Assembly (NCBI GenBank): GCA_018817165.1
Contig: JAHITY010000124.1
Span: 1-33,972 of the forward strand
DNA: 33,972 nucleotides
Source: Candidatus Omnitrophota bacterium
GTDB taxonomy: Bacteria; Omnitrophota; Gorgyraeia; B26-G9
Direction of reading: 5' to 3'
In this document: positions 1-7,503 of the stretch, one piece after another
How the letters are laid out: the number at the start of each line of letters is the position of its first letter
How positions within the stretch are numbered: the stretch's first letter is position 1
The notes under the pieces: model-generated
The model's database searches: none
What the model was told of the DNA's origin: nothing
The model's input: only the letters and a program-made list of their open reading frames with translations
Position numbers and translations under genes: made by a program

Positions 1-42
1 GAATAAGGGGTCAAATCTGTAATTACAACATTTTTTAGTTTC

Positions 43-264
43 TTGCCAATCAAAGAGCGAGCAGAAGGTAAAACACAGCTTGAACATCCCGATCATTCGA
101 CAATTCAAAGCCTCATTCCCAGATACCCTAATTTAATATTTTACCAGCAAATTTTTCCGATAGAGCAAAAAAATACTTGCAGAAAAGAAACCCCTTTCCA
201 AACCCGCATTGGAATAGGTTTTATTAATTTATTGATAACTAAAAATGCTATTGTTTTAAAATAA
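43..264 (+). pseudogene. Unidentified coding-like fragment (copy 1 of a diverged pair)
   Basis: This is a 73-codon open frame that I do not recognise. Its middle (GKT-L, a His, then I-RY, then IFPIEQK) matches, at protein level, a second fragment in frame at about 1360-1542, so the pair probably derives from one real coding sequence. No good ribosome binding site precedes the ATG at 43. The upstream bases 7-26 contain GGGGTCAAATCTG, a type of sequence often seen near the ends of small transposon or REP-type elements. It is best read as the 3' remnant of a gene rather than an expressed protein. No function is proposed. Confidence 0.3.
66..192 (+). repeat. Diverged direct repeat, copy 1
   Basis: The stretch beginning AGGTAAAACACA and ending near CCGATAGAGCAAAAAA is matched by copy 2 at about 1371-1505. 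Identity is clear at both ends and weaker in the middle, and the reading frame is kept. The two copies flank the RHS-tip cassette. Confidence 0.55.
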
Positions 265-351
265 AAAGAGATATAATAAATAAAAGATCATCGTTCTTTG
301 AAGGGCCTAAAAAAAGGCCTAAAAGTCATGGTTTCCAGAGGAGAATCATGA

Positions 352-834
352 TACATAAATCGAGCTAGGTATTATGATAGTAGTATAGGACGGTTTATCA
401 GCCAAGATCCGATTGGGTTTGGGGGTGGGATTAATTTTTATGGATATGTTGATGGAAATCCGATAAATAAAGTTGATCCGTTCGGTCAATTCGCCTGGGT
501 TTATAGACAATGTGGGGAAACTGTTGGTGATTGTTTTTCTAGATGTATGAATTATTTAAAAAATTACGCAGAAGATATAATCAATAAAGGATTAGATTTA
601 GAAACTTATATAGAACTTATGGGTACATTTGGTGCAGTTCTTGTTTATAGCAAACACACAGCACGAGGAGGGTACTTGGTTTTTTCATTTTTTGGTAGAA
701 AATTAATGGCTAAAGCACTTATATCTGCAGGTGGAGCAATTATTTTTTCTCCATTAGCTTTGTATCTTGGTATGAATATCGGGTGTGCAGTTAATTGCGC
801 TCCTGCTCCGATAGGTTGTGACGATTGTGATTGA
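352..834 (+). pseudogene. RHS repeat-associated core fragment with C-terminal tip
   Basis: The frame opens after a stop at 349-351 and runs without interruption to 834. It begins with the classic RHS core signature (ARYYDSSIGRFISQDPIGF, then a G-INFYGY-DGNPIN-VDPFG ending at about 486). After that comes a variable tip of about 116 residues with a hydrophobic segment and a Cys-rich end (GCDDCD). RHS tips are normally toxin or effector domains released from the shell. Just upstream (about 329-351), residues resembling the preceding RHS motif (FQG-YHD) can be read only by switching frames, so the large N-terminal shell is lost and the 5' edge is frameshifted. An internal ATG at 547 could still give a 95-residue tip peptide. 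The tip type is not recognised. Confidence 0.7.
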
Positions 835-875
835 AAAATAGGTGCTAATTTGAAATTTTAATAAGGGAATAAGCT

Positions 876-1376
876 ATGAAAAAATGCCCTGTCTGTAGAA
901 TATCGGTAAACGATAACGAGTTGATAAAAACTAGCACGGTAGATTTATTGTCTTTGGTTAGTTTTGTTAAAGTTTGTAAAAAATGTTATGCAAAATTTCA
1001 ACGAAAACAAAGGTTGACTTATTTATTATTTGCAGTATTTTCAGTTGCAGGGATAATGCCTTTGAGATTACTTGGTTGGGGGCAGAATTTTGTTATTTAT
1101 TTTTTGTTTTGCGCTATTTTGCTGGTTTTATTTGCTTTTAGTGTTAAATCGCCAAAGATAGAAGATGTAAAGGAAATGGAAAAGTTTTTATTTAAAGGGC
1201 AATCGAGGAGAGATGTTTTAGAAGTTTTAGGACGACCTGTTTTAGTTGCAGGCAAGAAAAATACAATAAAATATTATGATGAAAAAAGAAAAAAAATTTT
1301 AGAAATAGAGTTTGGGGAGAAATCTATTTTAGAGGAATATAGAATTACAGAAGATAAAGGGGGCACAAGTAGGTAA
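876..1376 (+). CDS. Small zinc-ribbon membrane protein with BamE/SmpA-like C-terminus
   Basis: The product is 166 residues. The N-terminus carries two Cys pairs (CPVC near residue 4 and CKKC near residue 34) that look like a zinc ribbon. Two transmembrane helices follow (about 47-66 and 70-92). The soluble C-terminus contains GQSRRDVLEVLGRP, then a YYD and an IEFG strand pattern resembling BamE/SmpA small-repeat folds. It starts 42 bases after the RHS tip stop, with a weak AAGGG-type site upstream. A small gene directly after an RHS tip is in the position of an immunity gene, but that role is inference from position only. The stop codon lies inside direct-repeat copy 2, so the last residues may be repeat-derived. 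Confidence 0.6.
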   Translation: MKKCPVCRISVNDNELIKTSTVDLLSLVSFVKVCKKCYAKFQRKQRLTYLLFAVFSVAGIMPLRLLGWGQNFVIYFLFCAILLVLFAFSVKSPKIEDVKEMEKFLFKGQSRRDVLEVLGRPVLVAGKKNTIKYYDEKRKKILEIEFGEKSILEEYRITEDKGGTSR

Positions 1377-1505
1377 AACACATCTTAAATATTCCTACCA
1401 TACGCCCATTTATCAAGCAATCTCCAGATACCACCTTTTCGATCTAAAAGAGAATATTTTCCCGATAGAGCAAAAAACGCTTGCACAAAACGAAAACATT
1501 CCCCG
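1371..1505 (+). repeat. Diverged direct repeat, copy 2
   Basis: This matches copy 1 at 66-192. It begins AGGTAAAACACA, passes CCAGATACC and reaches CCGATAGAGCAAAAAA. A coding-like frame runs through it (about 1360-1542) with residues VGKTHL, ISRY and IFPIEQK, parallel to the copy 1 frame, and ends at a TAG at 1540. Confidence 0.55.
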
Positions 1506-1612
1506 TAAATTCAGAAGAGTCCGCTGCAGCGCCTTCAAGTAGTAAAAAACCCCCGCCCGCGGTGCAAGTTTTCCAGAGCACTGACTGGGAAATTTTTACA
1601 TAATGCGCGTTG

Positions 1613-1632
1613 ATAGGAAGTATTCTCAAAGA
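1613..1632 (+). repeat. Inverted repeat, left arm
   Basis: These twenty bases, with core AGTATTCTCAAAGA, recur in inverted orientation at 2214-2233 with 19 of 20 matches. The spacing is about 580 bases inside a degenerate region. Confidence 0.5.
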
Positions 1633-2213
1633 AGCGAAAATTCAGGGCACCTACTTCAACTATAACGGGCATTATGTCAACTATTACCTACAGGAAGAAC
1701 TTCGAAAGAAGTGACGGTAAGAGCCGCTTCATGGCCAAGTGCCTTCACCGTCTGCGCTATTCAAGAGCAATCAAAGAAGAAAAGCTCCGCCAGTTCAGTC
1801 ACAGCCGCCTTTCAAGCTATGCGATACAATGAAGCAAGAGTATTTTATTTTGCTGCGAAGCTGGGGTTAAAAGATTACCAAACTCTGATCGTAAAAATAT
1901 TGCCGAATTGCTGTCGTAAGATTATTACCATATCCCTGTCGTATTTTTTTATTTTTTCCGGCGCATCAAATGTTCGTAACGCGACTGCTAAGAAGTAACT
2001 AATCAAGATAGGCGGCGCGTGGATTCGGCGGAGCTTAACTGCCTGATAGTACTCTAAAAACGGAGGCGAAGACACATGGCAAGAGAGCGGCTCTTGCGGC
2101 ACAGCATATGAGAGAGCTTGCTTTGGGATAACGATATAGGAGGCAACCCGATTAAGAGCAAAAGTTGACATAAGGCCGGTTATCGCTGAAGTAGGAGCTA
2201 TATTAAAGACACG

Positions 2214-2233
2214 TCTTTGAGAATACTTTCTAT
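2214..2233 (-). repeat. Inverted repeat, right arm
   Basis: This is the partner of the arm at 1613-1632, with one mismatch. Together they may mark the edges of a decayed element or a past inversion. Confidence 0.5.
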
Positions 2234-2320
2234 AACCCGCCTTATGTGCAAAGCGAAAGGCCATAAGCCGATAGGCGGCGGCGCCGTAAGTATGTTAGCG
2301 GAATAAGAATTATGTTTATA

Positions 2321-2838
2321 TTAGGCATCCCCGTTTAAGAGAGATTTAACAGCCCACTTTATTTTATCCCGATTAGATTTTTTTAATTTATTAACTCTCT
2401 GGAAGTAGTCTAAGAGCTCCAAATCAGCGATTTTAGTTTTATTGGCCAGGATTTTATCCGCACCAAATATTAGATAGTCTGTAGAGACTTCGCAGAATTT
2501 AGCAATCCGGGCAATAATATCAATCGAGGGAGTAGACCTGCCTGCTTCATACTTAGCTAACTGCTTAGAGTGAATCTTTAGCTTACCTGCAAAGTCATCT
2601 TGCGTAAGCTTCATTTCCTTTTTAAGTCGAGAAACTTCACTTAACTGATCTATTTTGGGCCGACCAGACCCAGAGAATGCTGATTCGCCATTTGCTTTAA
2701 GCTGATCTTTCCAACGATACAGTAAACTGCGTTTTACTCCTAGCTCTCGAGCCAATTCACTGCTGGTTTATCACCAATATTCAGTAATCTTACTGCTTCA
2801 ATTTTAAACTCTTTAGCATATCTACCCCGTTTCTTCAT
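2321..2838 (-). pseudogene. IS3-family OrfA remnant fused to an XRE-type HTH domain, frameshifted
   Basis: Reading leftward from an ATG at 2838 (strong AAGGAGGTG site at 2843-2851), the product begins like an IS3-family OrfA: MKKRGRYAKEFKIEAVRLL, then GDKPA. One base appears to be missing near 2757-2761, after which the OrfA pattern resumes in another frame (ELARELGVKRSLLYRW, then SGSGRP). At the point where the OrfA leucine-zipper should begin (SRLKKEM), the sequence passes directly into an XRE/Cro-type HTH (KLTQDDFAGKLKIHSKQLAKYEAG, about 50 residues, shown here for position only) and a helical tail of about 50 residues. The downstream frame can be read from a TTG at 2755 as a 144-residue protein. 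No OrfB or DDE catalytic region is present. Whether the open part is still expressed is unknown. Confidence 0.65.
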
Positions 2839-2851
2839 CGAACACCTCCTT

Positions 2852-2866
2852 CGGGTATTGTACCCG
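2852..2866. other. Short hairpin in the OrfA leader
   Basis: The arms CGGGTA and TACCCG form a perfect 6-bp stem with a 3-base loop, just upstream of the OrfA ribosome binding site on the minus strand. IS3 elements commonly carry structure near their left end, but the role here is not established. Confidence 0.35.
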
Positions 2867-2869
2867 TTT

Positions 2870-2911
2870 TATTGTGTCCGTCAAGTCCGGGCTAGCTCAA
2901 CCTGACCCCAT
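2870..2911 (-). mobile_element. Probable IS3-type element end
   Basis: Upstream of the OrfA remnant the minus strand reads GGGGTCAGGTTGAGC and then a GTCCG-rich segment (GGACTTGACGGACAC), as expected of an insertion-sequence terminus. The matching far end was not found, so the element is truncated and its exact edge is uncertain. Confidence 0.35.
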
Positions 2912-2969
2912 TGCTTTATTTTGGAAAAAATATAAAATTAAGTTTGAGAATTTCCAAATAATATGATAA

Positions 2970-3082
2970 TATAATTTCCGAACCAAGGTAAATGGTTCGA
3001 AAATAATAAGTATTAGCAACATATTGCAAGTAAGCATTTTACATTAAAAGCATGTTATTTTAATGGTTCGGAAGGTTCGGAA
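2970..3082 (+). promoter_or_regulatory. Fic gene promoter with repeated GGTTCGGAA operator-like motifs
   Basis: A TATAAT at 2970-2975 lies directly against an inverted repeat: CGAACCA at 2979-2985 and TGGTTCG at 2993-2999, with a 7-base spacer. The same half-site recurs as TGGTTCGGAA at 3064-3073 and again as GGTTCGGAA at 3074-3082, immediately before the gene. No clear -35 is present at ideal spacing. The arrangement fits autoregulation by the HTH domain at the C-terminus of the Fic protein. That link is inference. Confidence 0.5.
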
Positions 3083-3094
3083 ATGGAGCACAAA

Positions 3095-4123
3095 ATGAAT
3101 ACTGAAAAAATCAGAAAAGATATAGAAACAATAAGAAAAAAGAATCCGGAATTTATAACAGTAGCTAATAAAGAGTGGTATGCTTTATTTAAAGATGAAA
3201 TAAGGAATTCTATAGCAATAGAAGGGGTTTTTGCTAATAGAAATGAACTATTAAGAGTATTAGGGAAAAATGAACGCGCGGATACTGAAAAAACAGCAGC
3301 GATTCTAGGCTATTTTGAAGCCGCTAGTTCTATGTATGAATATGCCCATAATCAGTATAAAGAACAAGAATTTATTTTGAGACTATCAGATATTAAACAG
3401 ATTCATACCTTAATGATGAGATATGAAAAAGAAGTCGGGACATATACAGGCGATTTAGGGGAGTTTAGGCGTGGTGATATTGAAGTAGCTCAGGCAACAT
3501 TTAAACCAATAGACGCATATTATATAAGGCCTGCGATGCAGCTTTTTACAATATGGCTTAATGCTAAACTCAAAGAAGATAATATTGATTATTTGAAGCT
3601 TGCTGCAATAAGCCATATATGGTTTGAAACAATTCATCCTTTTCGGGATGGAAATGGAAGAGTCGGAAGAATATTGCTTTCTTATGTACTTATTGGAAGC
3701 GGATATGTCAATATTGCGATTAAGGGGATATCAAAAAATGATCGCAATAATTATTATGATGCGTTAGAATCATGTGATAGCTGCTTTGAGAAAATAAATA
3801 GAAAGATTGAGCGGAGTAAAAAACTTTCTGTTGCAGAAGTTGATGCGTATATAGACATAGTTGATTTTTCAATATTTGAAAAAATACTGAAAAGTTGTCT
3901 AACCCAAGCTGTAAAAAGTCTAAAGAAAACTAAAAAAATTAGCTTAGGGAAAGAAGCTGTGCTTTCATTGAAAGAATTATCTGAAGCATATGACTATTCT
4001 CAAGATTATCTGCGTAATTTGATTAATCGAAAACAATTAAAAGCACATAAGCAAGGGAAACTTTGGTATGTAAAAGTTCGTGATATGCAAGAGTATGTTC
4101 AAAAGATAAAAACTTCAAAATAA
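3095..4123 (+). CDS. Fic family protein (putative AMP transferase) with C-terminal HTH
   Basis: Fic proteins transfer AMP or related groups from nucleotides to protein hydroxyls. The catalytic motif HPFRDGNGR starts at about residue 181 and is intact. Near residue 39 the sequence SIAIEG matches the inhibitory (S/T)xxxE(G/N) motif placed N-terminal to the Fic fold, as in class II Fic proteins, so the enzyme is probably autoinhibited. The C-terminal 55 residues (LSLKELSEAYDYSQDYLRNL and on) look like an excisionase/MerR-type DNA-binding helix-turn-helix. Two ATGs are possible. I chose 3095 because GGAG at 3085-3088 sits 6 bases before it, whereas the ATG at 3083 abuts the operator repeat without a binding site. 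The target protein is unknown. The gene stands alone beside mobile-element debris, suggesting acquisition by transfer. Confidence 0.88.
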   Translation: MNTEKIRKDIETIRKKNPEFITVANKEWYALFKDEIRNSIAIEGVFANRNELLRVLGKNERADTEKTAAILGYFEAASSMYEYAHNQYKEQEFILRLSDIKQIHTLMMRYEKEVGTYTGDLGEFRRGDIEVAQATFKPIDAYYIRPAMQLFTIWLNAKLKEDNIDYLKLAAISHIWFETIHPFRDGNGRVGRILLSYVLIGSGYVNIAIKGISKNDRNNYYDALESCDSCFEKINRKIERSKKLSVAEVDAYIDIVDFSIFEKILKSCLTQAVKSLKKTKKISLGKEAVLSLKELSEAYDYSQDYLRNLINRKQLKAHKQGKLWYVKVRDMQEYVQKIKTSK

Positions 4124-4233
4124 GAAAACAATGTTTCCCTGAATGCTGAAAGTTATAGATATTGCCAAACAAGCTTATTAAGGGGTTTAAAGTTTTAGGC
4201 ATATTATTCTTAGATTAAACTAGGAGGGTGTTC

Positions 4234-5250
4234 TTGAAAAAGTTATTAATATTGTTGTTGATAAATTTTTATCTCTTTATATTCAATTCACCTGTGCAGG
4301 CAGCTAATAAAAAACAAGTTGTATTATACACTGCATTGGATCAGATATTTTCAGAAACGATTATCCAGGATTTTGAACAGGAAACCGGGATAAGGGTAAA
4401 AGTGGTTTATGATACAGAAGCTGCAAAGACAACAGGGTTGGTAAACCGTTTAATCGCGGAAAAAGACAATCCCAATGCTGATGTGTTCTGGAATAATGAG
4501 ATCGCCCGGAGTGTTTTATTAAAGGATAAAGGAATATTAGCTGCTTATAAATCTGCTCAGGCAAAAGATATTCCTAGCCAATTTAAAGATAGAGACGGTT
4601 TTTGGACAGGGTTTGCGGCTCGAGCTCGGGTTTTAATCTATAATAAGGATATGGTAAAGGCGGATGATCTGCCTAAATCTATTTTTGATTTAACTGATGT
4701 GCGATGGAGTGGTAACTTTTGTCTGGCTAATCCTTTATTCGGCACAACAGCGACGCATTGTGCGGCCTTGTTTGTGGCTTTGGGCGATGAAAAAGCTAAA
4801 GCTTATTTTCAGGCTTTAGCCGATAATCAGGTTGTCATGGTTTCCGGCAATTCAGTTTCCCGTGACCGGGTAGTTGAAGGGGAATTAGCCTTAGGTTTTA
4901 CAGATACTGATGATGCCTGGGTAGCGATTACTGAAGGTAAGAATGTGAATATGATATATCCTGATAATGGAGGATTGGGGACATTACTTATTCCCAATAC
5001 TGTTTGTTTGATAAAGAATGCCCCACATCCTGATGAGGCTAAACAGCTGATTGATTATATATTAAGTAAACAGGTTGAAGAGAAACTTGCCTTTTCTTCC
5101 AGTATGCAGATTCCCTTACGAAAAGGTATTAAAAAACCAAGTCATGTGCCGGATTATGATGCGCTATCAGTAATGGATATTGATTTTGAAGCAGTGGCGC
5201 ATAAATTAAACCAATCAGGTGAATTTCTAACAGGACTATTTCTAAAGTGA
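4234..5250 (+). CDS. ABC transporter substrate-binding protein, AfuA/FbpA type
   Basis: This is a periplasmic binding protein of about 338 residues, first gene of a tight ABC operon. A signal peptide is evident (KK, a hydrophobic run, then VQA at about residue 23). The mature start QVVLYTALDQIFSE, the motif NPNADVFWNNE and the C-terminal GTLLIPNTV are typical of the COG1840 family, which binds ferric iron or, in relatives, small organic anions. The ligand cannot be read from sequence. The start is probably TTG at 4234, because AGGAGG at 4222-4227 is 6 bases upstream. A GTG at 4228 would touch that site. The stop overlaps the permease start. Confidence 0.85.
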   Translation: MKKLLILLLINFYLFIFNSPVQAANKKQVVLYTALDQIFSETIIQDFEQETGIRVKVVYDTEAAKTTGLVNRLIAEKDNPNADVFWNNEIARSVLLKDKGILAAYKSAQAKDIPSQFKDRDGFWTGFAARARVLIYNKDMVKADDLPKSIFDLTDVRWSGNFCLANPLFGTTATHCAALFVALGDEKAKAYFQALADNQVVMVSGNSVSRDRVVEGELALGFTDTDDAWVAITEGKNVNMIYPDNGGLGTLLIPNTVCLIKNAPHPDEAKQLIDYILSKQVEEKLAFSSSMQIPLRKGIKKPSHVPDYDALSVMDIDFEAVAHKLNQSGEFLTGLFLK

Positions 5251-6812
5251 GTTTTATCCCTAAACCAATAATTATTCTCTGCGCGATTTTATTTATTATT
5301 ATTGTGCTTGGTCCAGTATTACTGATATTGGCTGAGACCTTTACTTCAATGGATAATCTTGCTCAGGTTTTTTTATTAAACAGCCGTCAAATAAGCTTGT
5401 TTGAAAACAGTATGCTGGTGGGACTGAGTACGGTTTGTTTTGCCTTGGTCTTGGGCGTGGGATATGGTTTTTTGATCAGCCGCACTGATATTCCATTTCA
5501 AAAATTCTTTTTATTCTCCGGATTAATCCCTTTGTTTATGCCTGCGCATATAACTGCTATTGGCTGGATAAAACTGCTAAATATTTGCGGCTTAGCCGGA
5601 AATACTTTTTTCTACAGCTGGATCGGCGTCGGCTTTGTGCTGGGCTTAGCATATTTTCCGTTTATTATGCTTTTGACTTTAACCGGTTTAAATTCAGTTG
5701 ATAGTAAATTAGAAGAAGCCGCGGCTTTGATCCATTCTAAACGTCATGTAGTTAGTAAGATTACTTTGCCTTTGGCTTCGGCTTATATTGCTTCTGGCGC
5801 AATTCTGGTATTTGTTTTTAGCGTGTCTAATTATGCTGTGCCTGATATGCTTAGAGTCAATACTTATCCGGTTGAGATCTTTGTTCAGTTTAGCGCGTTT
5901 TATGATACCGCTAAAGCAGTGTTATTAGCGGTGCCTTTGATTGCGGTTTGTCTGCTGTTGGTATTTGTTCAAAGATATCTTATGGCCAATAAATCATATA
6001 TAAGCTTAAAAGCGCAAAACAAACAGAAAATGTTTTTTAAATTAGGAAAAGGTAAAACCATAGCAGTATTATTTTGCGTTTTGGTTTTTGTTTTATCAGT
6101 GGGATTGCCGATGATTATGTTGATTATTGGCGCGGGTAACCTGTCGACTTACGCGGCGGCATTTAAAACTGCTTGGCCGCAAATCCGGAATAGTTTGCTG
6201 TTCTCATTTGTATCAGCAACTTTTATTTGCTTGATTAGCTTTCCTTTAGGATATGCACTAGCCAGAGCAGGTAAGAAGACTCGCTTGTTTATTGATCTTT
6301 GTTCAATAATTCCTTTTGCTATTCCTTCGGCAATTTTTGGTGTGGCAATGATCCGTTTCTGGAATAGACCTTTTACGGCAATTATTTATCAGACATTTCT
6401 GGTTTTGGTTTTTGGATATACTGCCAGGTTTTCGGCTTTTGCGATCAGGGCAATCAGCGCTAATATTTCTCAGATTCATCGTAATTTGGAAGAATCAGCA
6501 GAACTTGCTTGCCAGTCATGGAGCAAAAGACTGCGTATGATTTTATTACCCTTGGCCTGGCCGGGGATTTTAGCCAGCTGGGTTTTATGTTTTGCTTTGT
6601 GCCTGGGAGAACTGGGAGTGACATTATTGGTTATACCGGCAGGTGAGGCGACATTGCCGATACGCATATATACATTAATGCATTATGGCGCGCATAAACT
6701 TGTCTGCGGCTTATCAGTGATTTTAGTTTTAATTATCATGCTGCCGGTTTTAATAGTATATTTGTTGTATAATAAATATAAGCATAAACTTTTAATCAAT
6801 GGAGAAATATGA
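5247..6812 (+). CDS. ABC transporter permease, fused two-domain FbpB type
   Basis: The product is a 521-residue inner-membrane protein with about 12 helices in two homologous halves, the usual build of FbpB/ThiP-like permeases. Each half has an EAA loop that contacts the ATPase: EEAAALIHSKRHV near residue 152 and EESAELACQSW near residue 415. The GTG start overlaps the stop of the binding-protein gene by 4 bases (GTGA), and the stop overlaps the ATPase start (ATGA), so the three are translationally coupled. Substrate as for the binding protein: metal ion likely, not proven. Confidence 0.88.
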   Translation: MSFIPKPIIILCAILFIIIVLGPVLLILAETFTSMDNLAQVFLLNSRQISLFENSMLVGLSTVCFALVLGVGYGFLISRTDIPFQKFFLFSGLIPLFMPAHITAIGWIKLLNICGLAGNTFFYSWIGVGFVLGLAYFPFIMLLTLTGLNSVDSKLEEAAALIHSKRHVVSKITLPLASAYIASGAILVFVFSVSNYAVPDMLRVNTYPVEIFVQFSAFYDTAKAVLLAVPLIAVCLLLVFVQRYLMANKSYISLKAQNKQKMFFKLGKGKTIAVLFCVLVFVLSVGLPMIMLIIGAGNLSTYAAAFKTAWPQIRNSLLFSFVSATFICLISFPLGYALARAGKKTRLFIDLCSIIPFAIPSAIFGVAMIRFWNRPFTAIIYQTFLVLVFGYTARFSAFAIRAISANISQIHRNLEESAELACQSWSKRLRMILLPLAWPGILASWVLCFALCLGELGVTLLVIPAGEATLPIRIYTLMHYGAHKLVCGLSVILVLIIMLPVLIVYLLYNKYKHKLLINGEI

Positions 6813-7501
6813 TTGAACTAAAAAACATCAGCAAATCTTTAGGTAAAAATAAAATTCTCGAAGACATTTCTTTTTCAATAAAAAAAGCCGATAAACTGGT
6901 TATTCTCGGTCCTTCCGGCAGCGGCAAGACAACTATTTTAAGGCTGATTGCTGGTTTTGAGGCTCCGGATCAGGGGCAAATATTGTTTGATGGAGAAAAT
7001 ATGAACCAGATTGTTCCTTCAAAACGTGGTGTAAGTATGGTTTTTCAGGATTTGGCTTTATGGCCGCATATGAGTGTTACAGAGAATATAGCATTTTGTT
7101 TAAAGGCTAAAGATAGTAAAGCGAAAATAGCCGAGATGCTCAACACCGTGGGATTAGAGCATAAAGCTAAGGCTTATCCTCAGCAACTTTCCGGCGGAGA
7201 AAAGCAAAGACTGGCCTTGGCGAGAAGTCTGGTTTTTAGTCCAAAGATACTTTTGCTTGATGAGCCGCTGAGCAGTATGGATCCTTTATTAAAAGATGAT
7301 TTAAAAAAACTGATTCTTGATTTACAAAAGAAAACACGGATAACCATGATCTATGTTACTCATGACCAAGCTGAGGCAGCACAGATCGCAGAACAGGTTA
7401 TTTTACTGCATCAAGGTAAAATTGAGCAAAAAGGCACATTAGAAGAAATTCGGAGTAACCCCAATAATCTATTTGTAAAAAAATTCATGGGAGTAAAGTA
7501 A
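6809..7501 (+). CDS. ABC transporter ATP-binding protein, FbpC-like
   Basis: This is a 230-residue ATPase with a complete set of motifs: Walker A GPSGSGKTT (about residue 34), Q-loop VFQDLALWP, signature LSGGEKQRLALARSL, Walker B ILLLDEPLSSMD and H-loop YVTHDQ. The family's C-terminal regulatory TOBE domain is absent, so this is a short form. GGAG at 6800-6803 is the ribosome binding site. It powers the permease encoded just upstream. Confidence 0.9.
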   Translation: MIELKNISKSLGKNKILEDISFSIKKADKLVILGPSGSGKTTILRLIAGFEAPDQGQILFDGENMNQIVPSKRGVSMVFQDLALWPHMSVTENIAFCLKAKDSKAKIAEMLNTVGLEHKAKAYPQQLSGGEKQRLALARSLVFSPKILLLDEPLSSMDPLLKDDLKKLILDLQKKTRITMIYVTHDQAEAAQIAEQVILLHQGKIEQKGTLEEIRSNPNNLFVKKFMGVK

Positions 7502-7503
7502 AA

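Larger units (their letters stand above)
1543..2320. other. Degenerate gene-poor stretch
   Basis: No convincing gene lies here. Short coding-like pieces occur in several frames, for example a plus-strand fragment at about 1617-1712 with GTYFNYNGHYVNYYLQEE. They are cut by stops, start codons lack ribosome binding sites, and the base composition is richer in G and C than the surrounding genes. It looks like decayed mobile or RHS-associated DNA. It contains a long inverted repeat pair (1613-1632 and 2214-2233) and two similar GATAGGCGGCG motifs near 2007 and 2269. Confidence 0.45.

Noticed and set aside
304-324. GGCC/GGCC hairpin as a terminator
   Set aside because: The stem is only four to five bases and is followed by A rather than T, so it is too weak to support.
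1875-2264. 129-codon minus-strand open frame
   Set aside because: It lacks a ribosome binding site and recognisable motifs, and lies in a degenerate stretch. Kept only as part of that region.
4124-4221. Terminator after the Fic gene and promoter of the ABC operon
   Set aside because: No stem with a T run and no convincing -35/-10 pair could be found in this spacer.
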